Shown one piece after another: positions 7,921 to 17,832 of a DNA stretch of 64,000 bases. The stretch is taken from contig UBPA01000008.1 of assembly GCA_900467185.1 (NCBI GenBank), forward strand, positions 1-64,000, given 5' to 3'. The notes under the pieces were generated by a model that had not been told where the DNA came from, ran no database searches, and worked only from the letters and a program-made list of their open reading frames with translations. Made by a program: the position numbers and the translations under genes. Source of the stretch: Hyphomicrobiales bacterium. Its GTDB lineage: Bacteria > Pseudomonadota > Alphaproteobacteria > Rhizobiales > Rhizobiaceae. Every line of letters begins with the position of its first letter. Positions within the stretch are counted from its first letter, which is position 1.

Positions 7921-9096
7921 ATGGCATCGGAGCGGACACGGACGGGGGAGCGCGGAACGGCGGCGGAGCGGGACGCCTTCGCGCGGCTGCCGCTTGCCAG
8001 CGACAACGAGCGCATGATCCTCGACATCATCCGCCGGCATGGCGCGATGGCGCGCGCGACGATCACCAGCCACACCAACCTCACGCAGCAATCGGTCCAC
8101 CGGCTGGTCGAGGGGCTGGTGGCGCGGGGGCTGCTGCGCACCGGAGCGCCCATCGGCGGCATGCGCGGTCAGCCGAGCCCGACCATCGAGCTCGCGCGCG
8201 ACGGCGCCTGCGCGATCGGCATCTCCGTCAACACGGACTCGGTCATCCTCTGCATCGGCGACCTGGCCTGCGACCTCATCGTGGAGCAACGGCTGGCGCT
8301 TCAGCCGCGCGACCGGCAGGAGACGCTGCGCGCCATCGCGGTCACGCTCGATGCGCTGCTCCGGGATCATCATATCCGCAGGGACACGATCGCCGGCCTC
8401 GGCTTTTCCATGTCGGGGTTCTTCGTGTCGGAGGATCGCGCCTTCAACGCGCCGGAGCCGCTGGCCGACTGGTCGCTCCGCGATCTCCGCCCGGAGCTGG
8501 AGCGCGTCTTCGGCCTGCCTGTCTGGCTGGAGAACAATGCGACGACGGGGGCGATCGGCGAGAGCATGCGCGGCGTCGGCCTCTGGTGCCGGACCTTTGC
8601 CTTCCTCTCCTTCAATTACGGCTTCGGCGGCGGCCTGATCCTCGACGGCCGGCCGTTCCACGGCTTTCACGGCAATGCCGGCGAGTTCAGCGGCATCTTC
8701 ATGCTGGGCGAATCCGAGCGGCGGCCGGCGCTGCAATATCTTCTGGCGCGGCTGCAGGAGAACGGCATCCCCATCGACAGCGTCGATGCGCTCCGCCGCG
8801 ATTTCGACCCCGCCTGGCCGGGCGTCGAGGACTGGCTGGCCGAGACCATGCCGCAGGTGGACAGGCTGGTGGCCACCCTCATCGCCGTTCTCGACCCGCA
8901 GGCCATCGTCTTCGGCGGGCAGCTGCCGCCGGACCTCGGGCGCATGATGATCGCCCGCGCCCATCTTCCCTCGCAGCGGGTCCACCGCTACGACGTCGGG
9001 CCGCGCGAGGCGCAGCTGGTGCTCAGCGAGACGCTCGGCGACGCCGCCGCCATCGGGGCGGCGCTCCTGCCGTTGAAGATGCGCTATTTTAGTTGA
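7921..9096 (+). CDS. ROK-family transcriptional regulator
   Basis: 391 residues from ATG 7921. An N-terminal winged helix-turn-helix (about residues 25-80: ERMILDIIRRHGAMAR, then LTQQSVHRLVEGLVARGLL) is followed by an actin-like sugar-kinase fold (GISVNTDSVILCIGD; GLGFSMSGFF; WLENNATTGAIGES; GNAGEFSG). The fold is that of repressor-type ROK proteins such as NagC/XylR, where the sugar-binding site serves as sensor. The usual ROK zinc motif (CxCG-x-GC-x-E) is not seen, which is common in repressors of this branch. Divergent from the binding-protein operon, so the likely regulator of that operon; the ligand may be the sugar or polyol part of the substrate. Confidence 0.88.
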   Translation: MASERTRTGERGTAAERDAFARLPLASDNERMILDIIRRHGAMARATITSHTNLTQQSVHRLVEGLVARGLLRTGAPIGGMRGQPSPTIELARDGACAIGISVNTDSVILCIGDLACDLIVEQRLALQPRDRQETLRAIAVTLDALLRDHHIRRDTIAGLGFSMSGFFVSEDRAFNAPEPLADWSLRDLRPELERVFGLPVWLENNATTGAIGESMRGVGLWCRTFAFLSFNYGFGGGLILDGRPFHGFHGNAGEFSGIFMLGESERRPALQYLLARLQENGIPIDSVDALRRDFDPAWPGVEDWLAETMPQVDRLVATLIAVLDPQAIVFGGQLPPDLGRMMIARAHLPSQRVHRYDVGPREAQLVLSETLGDAAAIGAALLPLKMRYFS

Positions 9097-9224
9097 TGTC
9101 TCCTGTTCCCGCAGAGCCTGCCGAGATCCAAGCTAGAAAGTCATCATCAGGAGCCGTGGTGAACTTGCTAAGGGTGAGCGTATTGCCGCTCCTCGCTCGG
9201 CCTCGATCTCGGCGCACGGAAATA

Positions 9225-9336
9225 TTCCCGGTCGGGAAAATTTTCGCCAATATGAGATACGACTTTCTTAAAATTCCCGCTCGGGAAATTTAACTCGACA
9301 AGACCGTGGATAAGCTGCTATGTTCCCGATCGGGAA
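9225..9336. promoter_or_regulatory. Three regularly spaced hipBA operators (TTCCCG-NN-CGGGAA)
   Basis: The same palindrome occurs at 9225-9238 (central GT), 9274-9287 (CT) and 9323-9336 (AT). Starts are exactly 49 bp apart both times. The third copy ends six bases before the hipB start and contains its GGGAA ribosome site. HipB-type antitoxins repress their own operon through arrays of inverted repeats, so these are very likely its binding sites. Confidence 0.8.
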
Positions 9337-9342
9337 ATAAAT

Positions 9343-9573
9343 ATGGCTCAACAGGTTAAAAATCCAGCCGATATCGGCGCCCTGGTCCGCAGCACACGCA
9401 AGGAGCAAAGCTTGCGGCAAGACGAGCTTGCCGGCGTTTCAGGCGTCGGCCTCCGGTTCATTGTCGATCTCGAAGCAGGCAAGCCGACAGCACAGATCGG
9501 AAAAGTCTTGCAGGTTCTTCAAACACTCGGTTGTTCGATTGATATTTTGGCCCCTGGGGAACGTCGAAAGTGA
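9343..9573 (+). CDS. hipB: HipB-like antitoxin (XRE helix-turn-helix)
   Basis: 76 residues, a single XRE domain: IGALVRSTRKEQSLRQDEL, GVSGVGLRFIVDLEAGK and KVLQVLQTLGCSIDIL, which is the usual Y-family HipB layout. It binds DNA as a dimer and neutralises the HipA kinase. The gene ends in GTGA, overlapping the hipA start by four bases. The ribosome site overlaps operator copy three, which would make autorepression block both transcription and translation. Confidence 0.88.
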   Translation: MAQQVKNPADIGALVRSTRKEQSLRQDELAGVSGVGLRFIVDLEAGKPTAQIGKVLQVLQTLGCSIDILAPGERRK

Positions 9574-10859
9574 CGGTAAGGGTTCTCAATGTGTGGTGGG
9601 ATGTTCGCTTCGTTGGGCAATTCACCCAAGATAGACATGGCGACATTGGCTTTGCTTACACCGAAGCTTGGCTCGAGGATGAAAAGGCGCTTCCGCTTTC
9701 CGCCTCCCTTCCAAAGCGACGGGAGCGCTTCTCTCGTCGTGAATGCCGACCATTCTTCGGTGGTCTATTGCCCGAGGAAAGCCAGCGTCTGGTCGCGGCG
9801 CAGGCATTGGGAGTCTCACCTGCGAACGACTTCGCACTTCTCGATCGCTTGGGCGGGGACGTGGCTGGCGCGCTCCAGCTTTTGCCGGAAGATGAGGAGC
9901 CGACAGAAGAAGGGTCGATCACGGGCCAGCAACCGGCATCGCTGGACGATGCCGGGATTGTTCGGATACTGGACGCACTTCCGACACGGCCGTTATTGGC
10001 CGGCCAAGGAGGCCTGAGGCTTTCGCTCGCTGGCGCGCAATCCAAGGTACCGCTTATTTTGATAGACGGCCAACTCGCGCTTCCAGTGCCGGGACAGGCA
10101 ACAACGCATATTCTGAAGCCGCCAATCGCGCGCTTTCCAGGAACAACCGAAAATGAAGCCTTCGTGATGAGGCTCGCAGCAGCGATCGGCCTGGATGTTG
10201 CGCCTGTCGAACCCAGATTGGCGAATGGGCGTCCATTCCTTTTGGTCGAGCGTTATGATCGTTATCGCGATACCGAAGGTCTGGTTCGCCGCATTCACCA
10301 GGAGGACTTCTGCCAAGCACTTGGTGTACCACCCGAAACGAAGTATGCCAGCGAGGGCGGGCCGACCTTCAGGGATTGCTTCGAGCTATTGCGTCGGGTC
10401 TCTGAGCGGCCGAGCACGGACATCGCCAAGCTCTTAGATGCTGTGATTTTCAACCTCATTGTCGGAAACGCAGACGCCCACGGAAAAAACTTCTCCATTC
10501 TATATGACGACCAGGGGCCGAGAATGGCTCCGTTGTACGACCTGCTTTCCACGGTGACCTATCCAGATCTTTCACCGAAAATGGCTATGCGGATCGGGCA
10601 GCGAGCAACGCTTGCCGATATGGACGCTGATGGTTGGCAAGCCTTCTCGAAGGAGACAGGTGTCGGCTTATTCCTAGTACGCCGTCGCGTGAGAGAACTA
10701 ACCGATGCCACAGGGGACGCGATTCCCCGATTATCAGAAAACATGTCCCCACTTGCCGCGGATTCTCTGACGTTAAATCACGTAGCGGCTCTGATCGCAG
10801 ACCGGGCCAAACGCGTGGCCTTGAGCATAGAAGTCAGCAGCGCCAAGCACTTCCGCTGA
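9570..10859 (+). CDS. hipA: HipA-like serine/threonine kinase toxin
   Basis: 429 residues from GTG 9570. It has a HipA N-terminal domain (about 1-105, with FFGGLLPE and ALLDRLGGDVAGAL) followed by the kinase fold. Functional residues are present: RLSLAGAQSK (147-159, autophosphorylation Ser152), ATP lysine in HILKPP (Lys183), ERYDR (228-231), HQEDFCQALG, the catalytic loop GNADAHGKNFSI (Asp302, Asn307) and PLYDLLS (metal Asp324). So the kinase appears intact. Known HipA proteins phosphorylate tRNA synthetases and induce growth arrest. Codon choice is visibly less GC-rich than in the neighbouring operons, and integrase debris follows, which suggests horizontal arrival. Confidence 0.9.
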   Translation: MTVRVLNVWWDVRFVGQFTQDRHGDIGFAYTEAWLEDEKALPLSASLPKRRERFSRRECRPFFGGLLPEESQRLVAAQALGVSPANDFALLDRLGGDVAGALQLLPEDEEPTEEGSITGQQPASLDDAGIVRILDALPTRPLLAGQGGLRLSLAGAQSKVPLILIDGQLALPVPGQATTHILKPPIARFPGTTENEAFVMRLAAAIGLDVAPVEPRLANGRPFLLVERYDRYRDTEGLVRRIHQEDFCQALGVPPETKYASEGGPTFRDCFELLRRVSERPSTDIAKLLDAVIFNLIVGNADAHGKNFSILYDDQGPRMAPLYDLLSTVTYPDLSPKMAMRIGQRATLADMDADGWQAFSKETGVGLFLVRRRVRELTDATGDAIPRLSENMSPLAADSLTLNHVAALIADRAKRVALSIEVSSAKHFR

Positions 10860-11021
10860 TATAATCCAAATACTGAATTGTAGCCCCGCTTGCAGCGCGC
10901 GCGACCGGCTCGCGGTGAAACCTGTTGAAACCAGACATCGCTGCAGAGCAGCGAGGCAAAGAGGAGCGTTCATCTTTCTCTCGAAACGACTGTTTTTACA
11001 TCAAGCGAGGAAAGCAGATCA
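10860..11021. other. Gap between hipA and recombinase debris
   Basis: I see no gene here. A ribosome-site-like GAGGAAAG lies near 11007-11014, in front of the short fragment at 11022. The entire 10860-11642 stretch between hipA and atzF is gene debris. Confidence 0.4.
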
Positions 11022-11093
11022 TGATGGCTACGATCGACGTGGATTTTGCAGTCTACAAGGCACTCACCATCCGGCGTGAAACAGAGGAATTTG
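11022..11093 (+). pseudogene. N-terminal fragment of a small hypothetical protein
   Basis: From ATG 11022 the frame reads MMATIDVDFAVYKALTIRR and then ETEEFGH, a sensible start for a small regulator-like protein. It then runs directly into recombinase-derived sequence in another frame. It has a plausible ribosome site. The abrupt change of protein character at about 11093 suggests a deletion joined the start of one gene to the middle of another. I do not recognise the family with certainty. Confidence 0.4.
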
Positions 11094-11530
11094 GGCATCA
11101 GACGCTTAGACCTCGTCAAACTCGGCTGGCGAAACCTGGTCGGAGACCGCATCGAACTCATGTCGCAGAAGGGATCGGAAAATATGCGCCGTCGATCAGC
11201 CTGCCGCTTACAGGCGAGCTCCGCGAGGCCCTGGATCAAGTCACGCATGATCAGCCGACACTCCTTATCAACGAATAGGGCAAGGCGTTCGCCGGCAATG
11301 GTTTGTGAAACAAATACGCGAGTGACGCAACCACACGGATTTGCCGAAATGCTCGGCGCACGGCCTCAGAAAGACGTCTGCGACGATCTTCGCCGAAGCA
11401 GATGCTACCGAATATCAGTTGATGGCGATCTTTGGCTGGTCTGATTCCAAGATGGCGCAGAACTCCACGAAAGCCGCCCAATCCAAGCGCATCATCGATG
11501 CGGGTTTCGAGCGCCGCAAAACCTACGTGG
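11094..11530 (+). pseudogene. Tyrosine recombinase (integrase) remnant, frameshifted
   Basis: Pieces of the catalytic domain of a phage-type integrase occur in order but in different frames. The first is GIRRLDLVKLGWRNLVGDR with MSQKG (11094-11186; contains the first catalytic Arg region). Next is SISLPLTGELREAL up to LLINE and a stop (11180-11278). The last is CSAHGLRKTSATIFAEA through GWSDSKMAQNSTKAAQSKR (11350-11520; His-x-Leu-Arg box). The nucleophile position before TKAA is Ser (TCC at 11464-11466) where intact relatives have Tyr (TAC). There are at least two frameshifts, one stop, and no N-terminal domain. It is a dead gene. Confidence 0.75.
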
Positions 11531-11642
11531 CCCGCAGTAACGTCCCACGTCTATCGAGCTGGAATTCCGGTGGGACCCATCAAGGGAAGACCAATCGGAA
11601 ATCAACATCCTTGGGCTCAAATGGTGGGCTCCGCAGGGAATA

Positions 11643-13457
11643 TCACGCCCTCGCGCAATAGGCGCGCCATCCGCCATGGGCGCTGATATCCGTGGCGCCG
11701 GCCGAAATCGCGACCGGCTCGCAGAGAAAGCCCTTGGCCGCGGTGCCGTCGGCGAGCGTGATCGTGCCGATGCCGAGCGGCGCGGGAATGGCGGCGACGA
11801 AGCTGCCGAAGGCCGACGGTGTCAGTCGCCAGATCTCGACCTCGATCGGCATGCCCTCGCCCTCGGCAACGCGGATCATGCCCGGCTTCGGCGGCACCGT
11901 GCCGGCAAGGGCATAGAGCCGGTAATCGGCGGTGGTGCGGGCGGCGCGGGAGAATTGCCCGTCGAGCGCGACGAGCTGGTGGTTGAGCGGCATGCCGGAG
12001 AGATGGGCTCCGACCACGACGAGGTCGACGCGATCGTCCGCGGACGTGTCCGGTTCAGGCGCCACAGGTGCGGGCTGCGGCCAGCCCGTCGCGCCGAGGG
12101 GGAGGCCGCTTGCGGCGTGAAGCGTCTGCCCGAGCGTTGCGACGAGGCCGTCCTTGCCGGCGGGGGCCAGCAGGGTGACGCTGGCGGGCAGGCCGTCCTG
12201 CCGCGTGGCGGTCGGCACCGAGATGCCGCAGAGGTCGAGCAGGTTGACGAAGTTGGTATAGGTGCCGAGCCGCGAATTCTCGCGGATCGGCTCGGCTTCG
12301 AGCTCGGCCAGCGTGTAATGGCGCGGGGCGGTCGGCACGCAGAAGAGATCGACCGAGGCGATGACCGGCGCGAGCCGCTTCTTCAGCGCCTGCAGCGCAT
12401 AGAGGCCATTGAAGGCGTCGGCTGCCGACAGCGCCTTCGCACCGCCATAGATCTTGCGCGTGATCGGATGGAACGCGCTTTCCCGCGTGTCGAAGAAGGT
12501 CTTCACCGCGGCGTAGCGCTCCGCCACCCAGGCGCCTTCGTACAGCAGGTTGGCCACGTCGTAGAAGGGTGCAAACGGGATCTCCACCAGCCGGTGGCCG
12601 AGCCGTTTAAGCGTTTCGAGCGCCTGTCCGTAGGCCATCTCCATCGCCGTATCGCCGAAGAAGGTGCGGTCGGCCGGGGCGGGCACGCCGATGGTGAGAA
12701 CGGGCGGGGCGATGCGTGTGCCGGCCGGCAGCGCGCGGGAATAGGCGTCCGCCGGATCGGGCCGGGCCGCGACGGAGAACACGGTCCAGGCATCCTTGAC
12801 CGTCAGCGCGAAGATGGAGACGCAATCGAGCGTGCGGCAGGCGGGAATGACGCCCGTGGTGGAGAGGGCGCCGAGGCTCGGCTTCAGCCCGACGATATTG
12901 TTGAGCCCGGCGGGAATACGGCCGGAGCCGGCCGTGTCCGTGCCGAGCGCGAAGGAGACGATGCCCTGCGCCGTGGCGACCGCCGAGCCGGAGGAGGAGC
13001 CGCCCGGCACGAGCGAGGGGTCGATGGCGTTCTTCGGGATCGGATAGGGCGAGCGAACGCCGACGAGACCGGTCGCGAACTGGTCGAGATTGGTCTTGCC
13101 GATCACCAGCGCGCCGGCCTCCCGCAGGAGGCGGACCACCTCCGCGTCGTGCTCGGGCAGATAGGCGTAATCCGGGCAGGCGGCCGTGGTGGGCATGCCG
13201 GCGACGTCGATATTGTCCTTCACCGCGAAGGGAATGCCGAAGAGCGGCCTTGTGGAATCATAGGCGCCGAGCCGGCTTGCCTCTGCCAGCACTGCCTGCC
13301 GGTCGGCGATATGCAGGAAGATGCCGGGGTCGTCCACCTGCGCGATGCGGGCGAAGACCCGCTCGACGATATCGGCGACACTGCCGCCATTGCGGTAGAA
13401 ATCCGACAGCGAGGCGATGTCGAACGCCGGGAGATCGGGTGCGGACATACCGGTCAT
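11643..13457 (-). CDS. atzF: Allophanate hydrolase
   Basis: 604 residues. The N-terminal amidase-signature domain (about 1-450) has the Ser-cisSer-Lys catalytic set: Lys in AVKDNID and the serines of GGSSSGSA, plus GTDTAGSGRIPA. A C-terminal allophanate-hydrolase domain (about 480-604, VVVGAHLSGMPLN) distinguishes AtzF-type enzymes from simple amidases. Reaction: allophanate to two ammonia and two CO2, the last step of cyanuric acid and biuret breakdown. I start at ATG 13457, which overlaps the cupin stop by four bases. Last gene of the operon starting at 22113, next to integrase debris. Urea-amidolyase pathways also use this enzyme, but no urea carboxylase is present here. Confidence 0.92.
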   Translation of the reverse strand: MTGMSAPDLPAFDIASLSDFYRNGGSVADIVERVFARIAQVDDPGIFLHIADRQAVLAEASRLGAYDSTRPLFGIPFAVKDNIDVAGMPTTAACPDYAYLPEHDAEVVRLLREAGALVIGKTNLDQFATGLVGVRSPYPIPKNAIDPSLVPGGSSSGSAVATAQGIVSFALGTDTAGSGRIPAGLNNIVGLKPSLGALSTTGVIPACRTLDCVSIFALTVKDAWTVFSVAARPDPADAYSRALPAGTRIAPPVLTIGVPAPADRTFFGDTAMEMAYGQALETLKRLGHRLVEIPFAPFYDVANLLYEGAWVAERYAAVKTFFDTRESAFHPITRKIYGGAKALSAADAFNGLYALQALKKRLAPVIASVDLFCVPTAPRHYTLAELEAEPIRENSRLGTYTNFVNLLDLCGISVPTATRQDGLPASVTLLAPAGKDGLVATLGQTLHAASGLPLGATGWPQPAPVAPEPDTSADDRVDLVVVGAHLSGMPLNHQLVALDGQFSRAARTTADYRLYALAGTVPPKPGMIRVAEGEGMPIEVEIWRLTPSAFGSFVAAIPAPLGIGTITLADGTAAKGFLCEPVAISAGATDISAHGGWRAYCARA

Positions 13458-13807
13458 GTCCTGTCCTTCTCGATGATCGTCACGGGCCGGTCCCACTGGA
13501 TCAGCACCACGCATCCGGGTTTGCTCCAGACCGAATGTTCGGTTCCCACCGCATTCACCACATAGCTCCCTTGCGCATAATCGCCCGTCTCGTCCGACTG
13601 CACGCCGTCGAGAACGAAGATGGTTTCGAGCCCCTCATGCCGGTGGCGCGGCACGGAGGCGCCGGCTGCGTATTTCAGCAGCGCCACGCCCGGCTGATCG
13701 TCGTCGAAGCGCTTGATCCAGTGGATCGTCACGCCCGTGCGGAAGGCCTCGAACGGCAGGTCCTTCCAGCCGCCCGATGTGGAGAAGTCTCGGGTCGTTT
13801 CAGGCAT
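13454..13807 (-). CDS. Cupin-domain protein (ChrR-like)
   Basis: 117 residues, a single beta-barrel cupin. The metal-binding pattern is partly visible: PRHRHEGLETIFVLDG (two His, Glu) and a later His in GTEHSVW. Small cupins of this type bind a metal or small ligand. In this operon it lies between the second isochorismatase-fold hydrolase (8-base overlap) and allophanate hydrolase (4-base overlap), so it is co-translated with a nitrogen-ring degradation pathway. Its role there, whether enzyme or ligand-sensing accessory, is unknown. Confidence 0.8.
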   Translation of the reverse strand: MPETTRDFSTSGGWKDLPFEAFRTGVTIHWIKRFDDDQPGVALLKYAAGASVPRHRHEGLETIFVLDGVQSDETGDYAQGSYVVNAVGTEHSVWSKPGCVVLIQWDRPVTIIEKDRT

Positions 13808-14467
13808 CAGACAGTCCTTTCAGAATATCGTCGATATGGGCCGTCCAGCCGACGATCGCGCCCTGAGCGCGGATCATGGCGATGGCGGCAGCCTTGAAGT
13901 CGGGGAAATAGCTTTCGGTCGCCTCCTCGCAGAGCAGGCATTCATAGCCGCGATCATTGGCCTCGCGCATGGTCGTCTGCACGCAGACCTCCGTGGTGAC
14001 GCCGGCGAAGACGAGCTGGGTGATGCCTTTCTCCTTCAGAATCGCGCCGAGCGGGGTGGCGTAGAAGGCGCCCTTGCCGGGTTTCTCGATCACGATCTCG
14101 CCGTCGATCGGCGCGACCTCCGCCAGAATGTCCGTGCCCGGTTCGCCCGCGATCAGCACGCGCCCCATCGGGCCTTCGTCGCCGATGCGCAGCGCCGGGT
14201 TGCCGCGGTCGCGTTTGGCGGGCGGCAGGTCTGAGAGGTCGGGCCTGTGGCATTCCATCGTGTGGATGACGGGCAGGCCTGCGGTCCGAAATCCCGCGAT
14301 CAGCCGCTGCACGTCGGGCACGATCCGGCCGATGCGAGAGACGTCGTTGCCGAGGCTCGCACCGAAGCCGCCGGGTTCTGCGAAATCGCGCTGCATGTCG
14401 ATGACGATGAGCGCCATCTCGCCCGTGCGCGCCGGGAAGGCGAAAGGGTCTGCCGTGATCTCCGCCA

Positions 14468-14468
<1 letters not shown>
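13800..14468 (-). CDS. Isochorismatase-family cysteine hydrolase (second copy, function open)
   Basis: 222 residues from ATG 14468, which shares a base with the stop of the ATPase gene. Catalytic triad of the family: Asp24 (VIDMQRDF), Lys129 (EKPGKGAF) and Cys162 after the cis-peptide (GVTTEVCV). It resembles the biuret hydrolase at 17120-17821 in fold and in HRPDLSDLPPAKR, but lacks that enzyme's N-terminal extension and its [14 protein letters not shown] segment, so the substrate should differ. It may act on a related ureide or amide such as a carboxylated biuret or a ureidoacid; this is inference. The long frame that runs upstream of this start is a shadow of the ATPase gene. Confidence 0.85.
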
Positions 14469-16018
<1,550 letters not shown>

Positions 16019-16019
16019 G

Positions 16020-17120
16020 TCAGCTCTCCTTGTCCACGGTTGCGATGCGGTCCACGATGATGGCGACCGGTCCGCCGCCCGGCGGCCCCTGATGCTCGGC
16101 GCCGCCAGAAACATAGAGGTCGGTCATGCCGAAAACGCCGGCGAGCACGCCGCCGACGAAGGCGCGGGCGTGGCGGGTGCCGGCAATGTCGGAATCGTCC
16201 AGCATGGTGTGACGCCGCCCGCCGACCATGCCCGAGGGGTCGGGCTCCGCCTTGGCGAGAACGGCGGTCAGCCGCGCCGTCTCCGGCAGTCGTGCCTGTG
16301 CCGCGCGGACGGACACCGTGTCGATGGCGTTCGCCATGACGGCGTGATCGATGGCGAGCGGCCCGCGCCATGCCCTGCTCATGCCGAGCACGATGATCTC
16401 GTGATCGGTCAGCTCGACGCCCGCGGATGTCGAGGCGCAGCGGGAGAAGAGGTCGAGACGGGCGCCGACGACGGCGTCGGCGATCTCCCCGGCATCGATC
16501 TCGCCGAGTGCCACGGCGACGCCGAGGGCGGAGGCGCCGCGCGACAGGCCCATGGATTTTAGCGTGTCCCGGGTGGCCACCGTCTCACCCGCAGCATCTG
16601 CGTCACCGATGCGGGCAAGCGTCAGCAGCGGGCATTTGATCTGGACGAAATGCACGTCCTCCGGGTCGTCGATCCCGGCATCCGCCATTGCGGCCTTCAC
16701 CCCTTGCGCGACCAGACGCACCTGCTCGCGCCGGCCGAGATGGTGGTAGGGGAGATGCGGCGTTCGCGATGCGCCGATGGCAAGCGCCGGCGCATCTTGC
16801 GTATCCGTCGCGTCGACCACGCTCTCGCGGGCGAAAACCGTCCAGTGCGGCGACAGCGCACCCTCCGTGCCGCCGGACATGACGAGGCAGGGAGCGGCGA
16901 CGCCGAGCCTTGCGAAGAGCGCCTCGAAGCTCGCCGTGGCATAGCCGCGGGTGAAGTCGTTGACGCAGCCATTGCCCTCTGTCTTGCCGAGGATGGCGAC
17001 GACCGTTTCCGGTCTCAGGCCCGCTGCAAAGAGCGCTTCCACGCCCGACACATCGGCCGGGCCGCTCGCCGGCACGCGCCAGACCGAGGCTTGCAGCACG
17101 TCGCGTTCCGAAGAGGCCAT
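16020..17120 (-). CDS. atzD: Cyanuric acid amidohydrolase / barbiturase family (ring-opening amidohydrolase)
   Basis: 366 residues, the usual length. The family consists of three repeats, each contributing a Lys-Ser dyad; here they can be placed at Lys46/Ser82 (ILGKTEGNG; MSGGTEGALS), Lys162/Ser230 (VQIKCPLL; CASTSAGVEL) and Lys290/Ser338 (VLAKAEPD; VSGGAEHQG). Late motif GRRHTMLDDSDIAGTRHARA is also typical. AtzD/TrzD opens cyanuric acid to carboxybiuret, which loses CO2 to give biuret; the sister branch, barbiturase, opens barbiturate. The adjacent biuret hydrolase and allophanate hydrolase strongly favour cyanuric acid. ATG 17120 overlaps the biuH stop by one base. Confidence 0.85.
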   Translation of the reverse strand: MASSERDVLQASVWRVPASGPADVSGVEALFAAGLRPETVVAILGKTEGNGCVNDFTRGYATASFEALFARLGVAAPCLVMSGGTEGALSPHWTVFARESVVDATDTQDAPALAIGASRTPHLPYHHLGRREQVRLVAQGVKAAMADAGIDDPEDVHFVQIKCPLLTLARIGDADAAGETVATRDTLKSMGLSRGASALGVAVALGEIDAGEIADAVVGARLDLFSRCASTSAGVELTDHEIIVLGMSRAWRGPLAIDHAVMANAIDTVSVRAAQARLPETARLTAVLAKAEPDPSGMVGGRRHTMLDDSDIAGTRHARAFVGGVLAGVFGMTDLYVSGGAEHQGPPGGGPVAIIVDRIATVDKES

Positions 17121-17821
17121 CAGGGCAGGGCCTCGATCAGCGCTTGCGAATTTGCGACCGCGCCGAAGACGCCGCCCTGCATCTTGACCATCTTGATGGC
17201 GGCGAGGTGGTTGCCGTAGTCGGTCGCGCCGCAGCAGTCTTCCAGGAGCAGGCATTCGAAGCCGCGGTCATTGGCTTCCCGCATGGTGGTGGAGACGCAG
17301 ACATCGGTGGTAATGCCGGTGAGAATGAGGTTTTCGATGCGCTTCTGGTTGAGGATCAGCTCCAGATCGGTGGCGCAGAAGGAACCCTTGCCCGGCTTGT
17401 CGATGATCGTTTCGCCCGCGATCGGATAGAGCTCCGGGATGATGTCCCAGCCGGGCTCGCCGCGCGTCAGGATCCGGCCGCAGGGGCCGGGGTCGCCGAT
17501 GCCGGCACCGATGCGCTGCGAGCGCCAGCGCTTGTTGGCCGGCAGGTCGGCGAGATCGGGGCGATGGCCCTCGCGGGTGTGGATGATGTGGTAGCCCCTG
17601 GCCCGCATGGCGGCGAGCACCGCGCCGATCGGCTTGATCGGCGCCTGCACGAGCGAGAGATCGTAGCCCATGTGATCGACATAGCCGCCCTTGCCGCAGA
17701 AGTCGGTCTGCATGTCGATGATGATGAGAGCGGTATTGTCGGGCCGCAGCTTGCCGTTATAGGGCCAGGGATAGGGGTCGGCGGTGATGTAGTGTCCTGC
17801 GGTTTCGGTCATCGCATCCAT
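17120..17821 (-). CDS. biuH: Biuret hydrolase
   Basis: 233 residues of the isochorismatase-like cysteine hydrolase family. The catalytic residues fall at Asp36 (IIIDMQTDF), Lys142 (DKPGKGSF) and Cys175 (GITTDVCV), the same numbers I recall for the characterised Rhizobium leguminosarum biuret hydrolase. The N-terminal segment ([10 protein letters not shown]) and [17 protein letters not shown] also match that enzyme as remembered. Reaction: biuret plus water to allophanate plus ammonia, cytoplasmic. Between the formamidase gene (11-base gap) and atzD (one-base overlap), with allophanate hydrolase in the same operon. Confidence 0.93.
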   Translation of the reverse strand: MDAMTETAGHYITADPYPWPYNGKLRPDNTALIIIDMQTDFCGKGGYVDHMGYDLSLVQAPIKPIGAVLAAMRARGYHIIHTREGHRPDLADLPANKRWRSQRIGAGIGDPGPCGRILTRGEPGWDIIPELYPIAGETIIDKPGKGSFCATDLELILNQKRIENLILTGITTDVCVSTTMREANDRGFECLLLEDCCGATDYGNHLAAIKMVKMQGGVFGAVANSQALIEALP

Positions 17822-17832
17822 GATCGTCTCTC

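Noticed and set aside
6630-9092. Very long open frame (820 codons) on the plus strand
   Set aside because: It runs antisense to the binding-protein gene and then in a wrong frame through the ROK gene; composition is His/Arg/Gly-rich with no domain. It is a GC-bias shadow.
11676-13565. 629-codon open frame on the plus strand
   Set aside because: Antisense to atzF; low-complexity Gly/Arg/Asp composition.
16020-17120. Reading the ring-opening amidohydrolase as barbiturase of pyrimidine degradation
   Set aside because: No uracil/thymine dehydrogenase or ureidomalonase gene is near, whereas biuret hydrolase and allophanate hydrolase are in the same operon. It stays possible but less likely.
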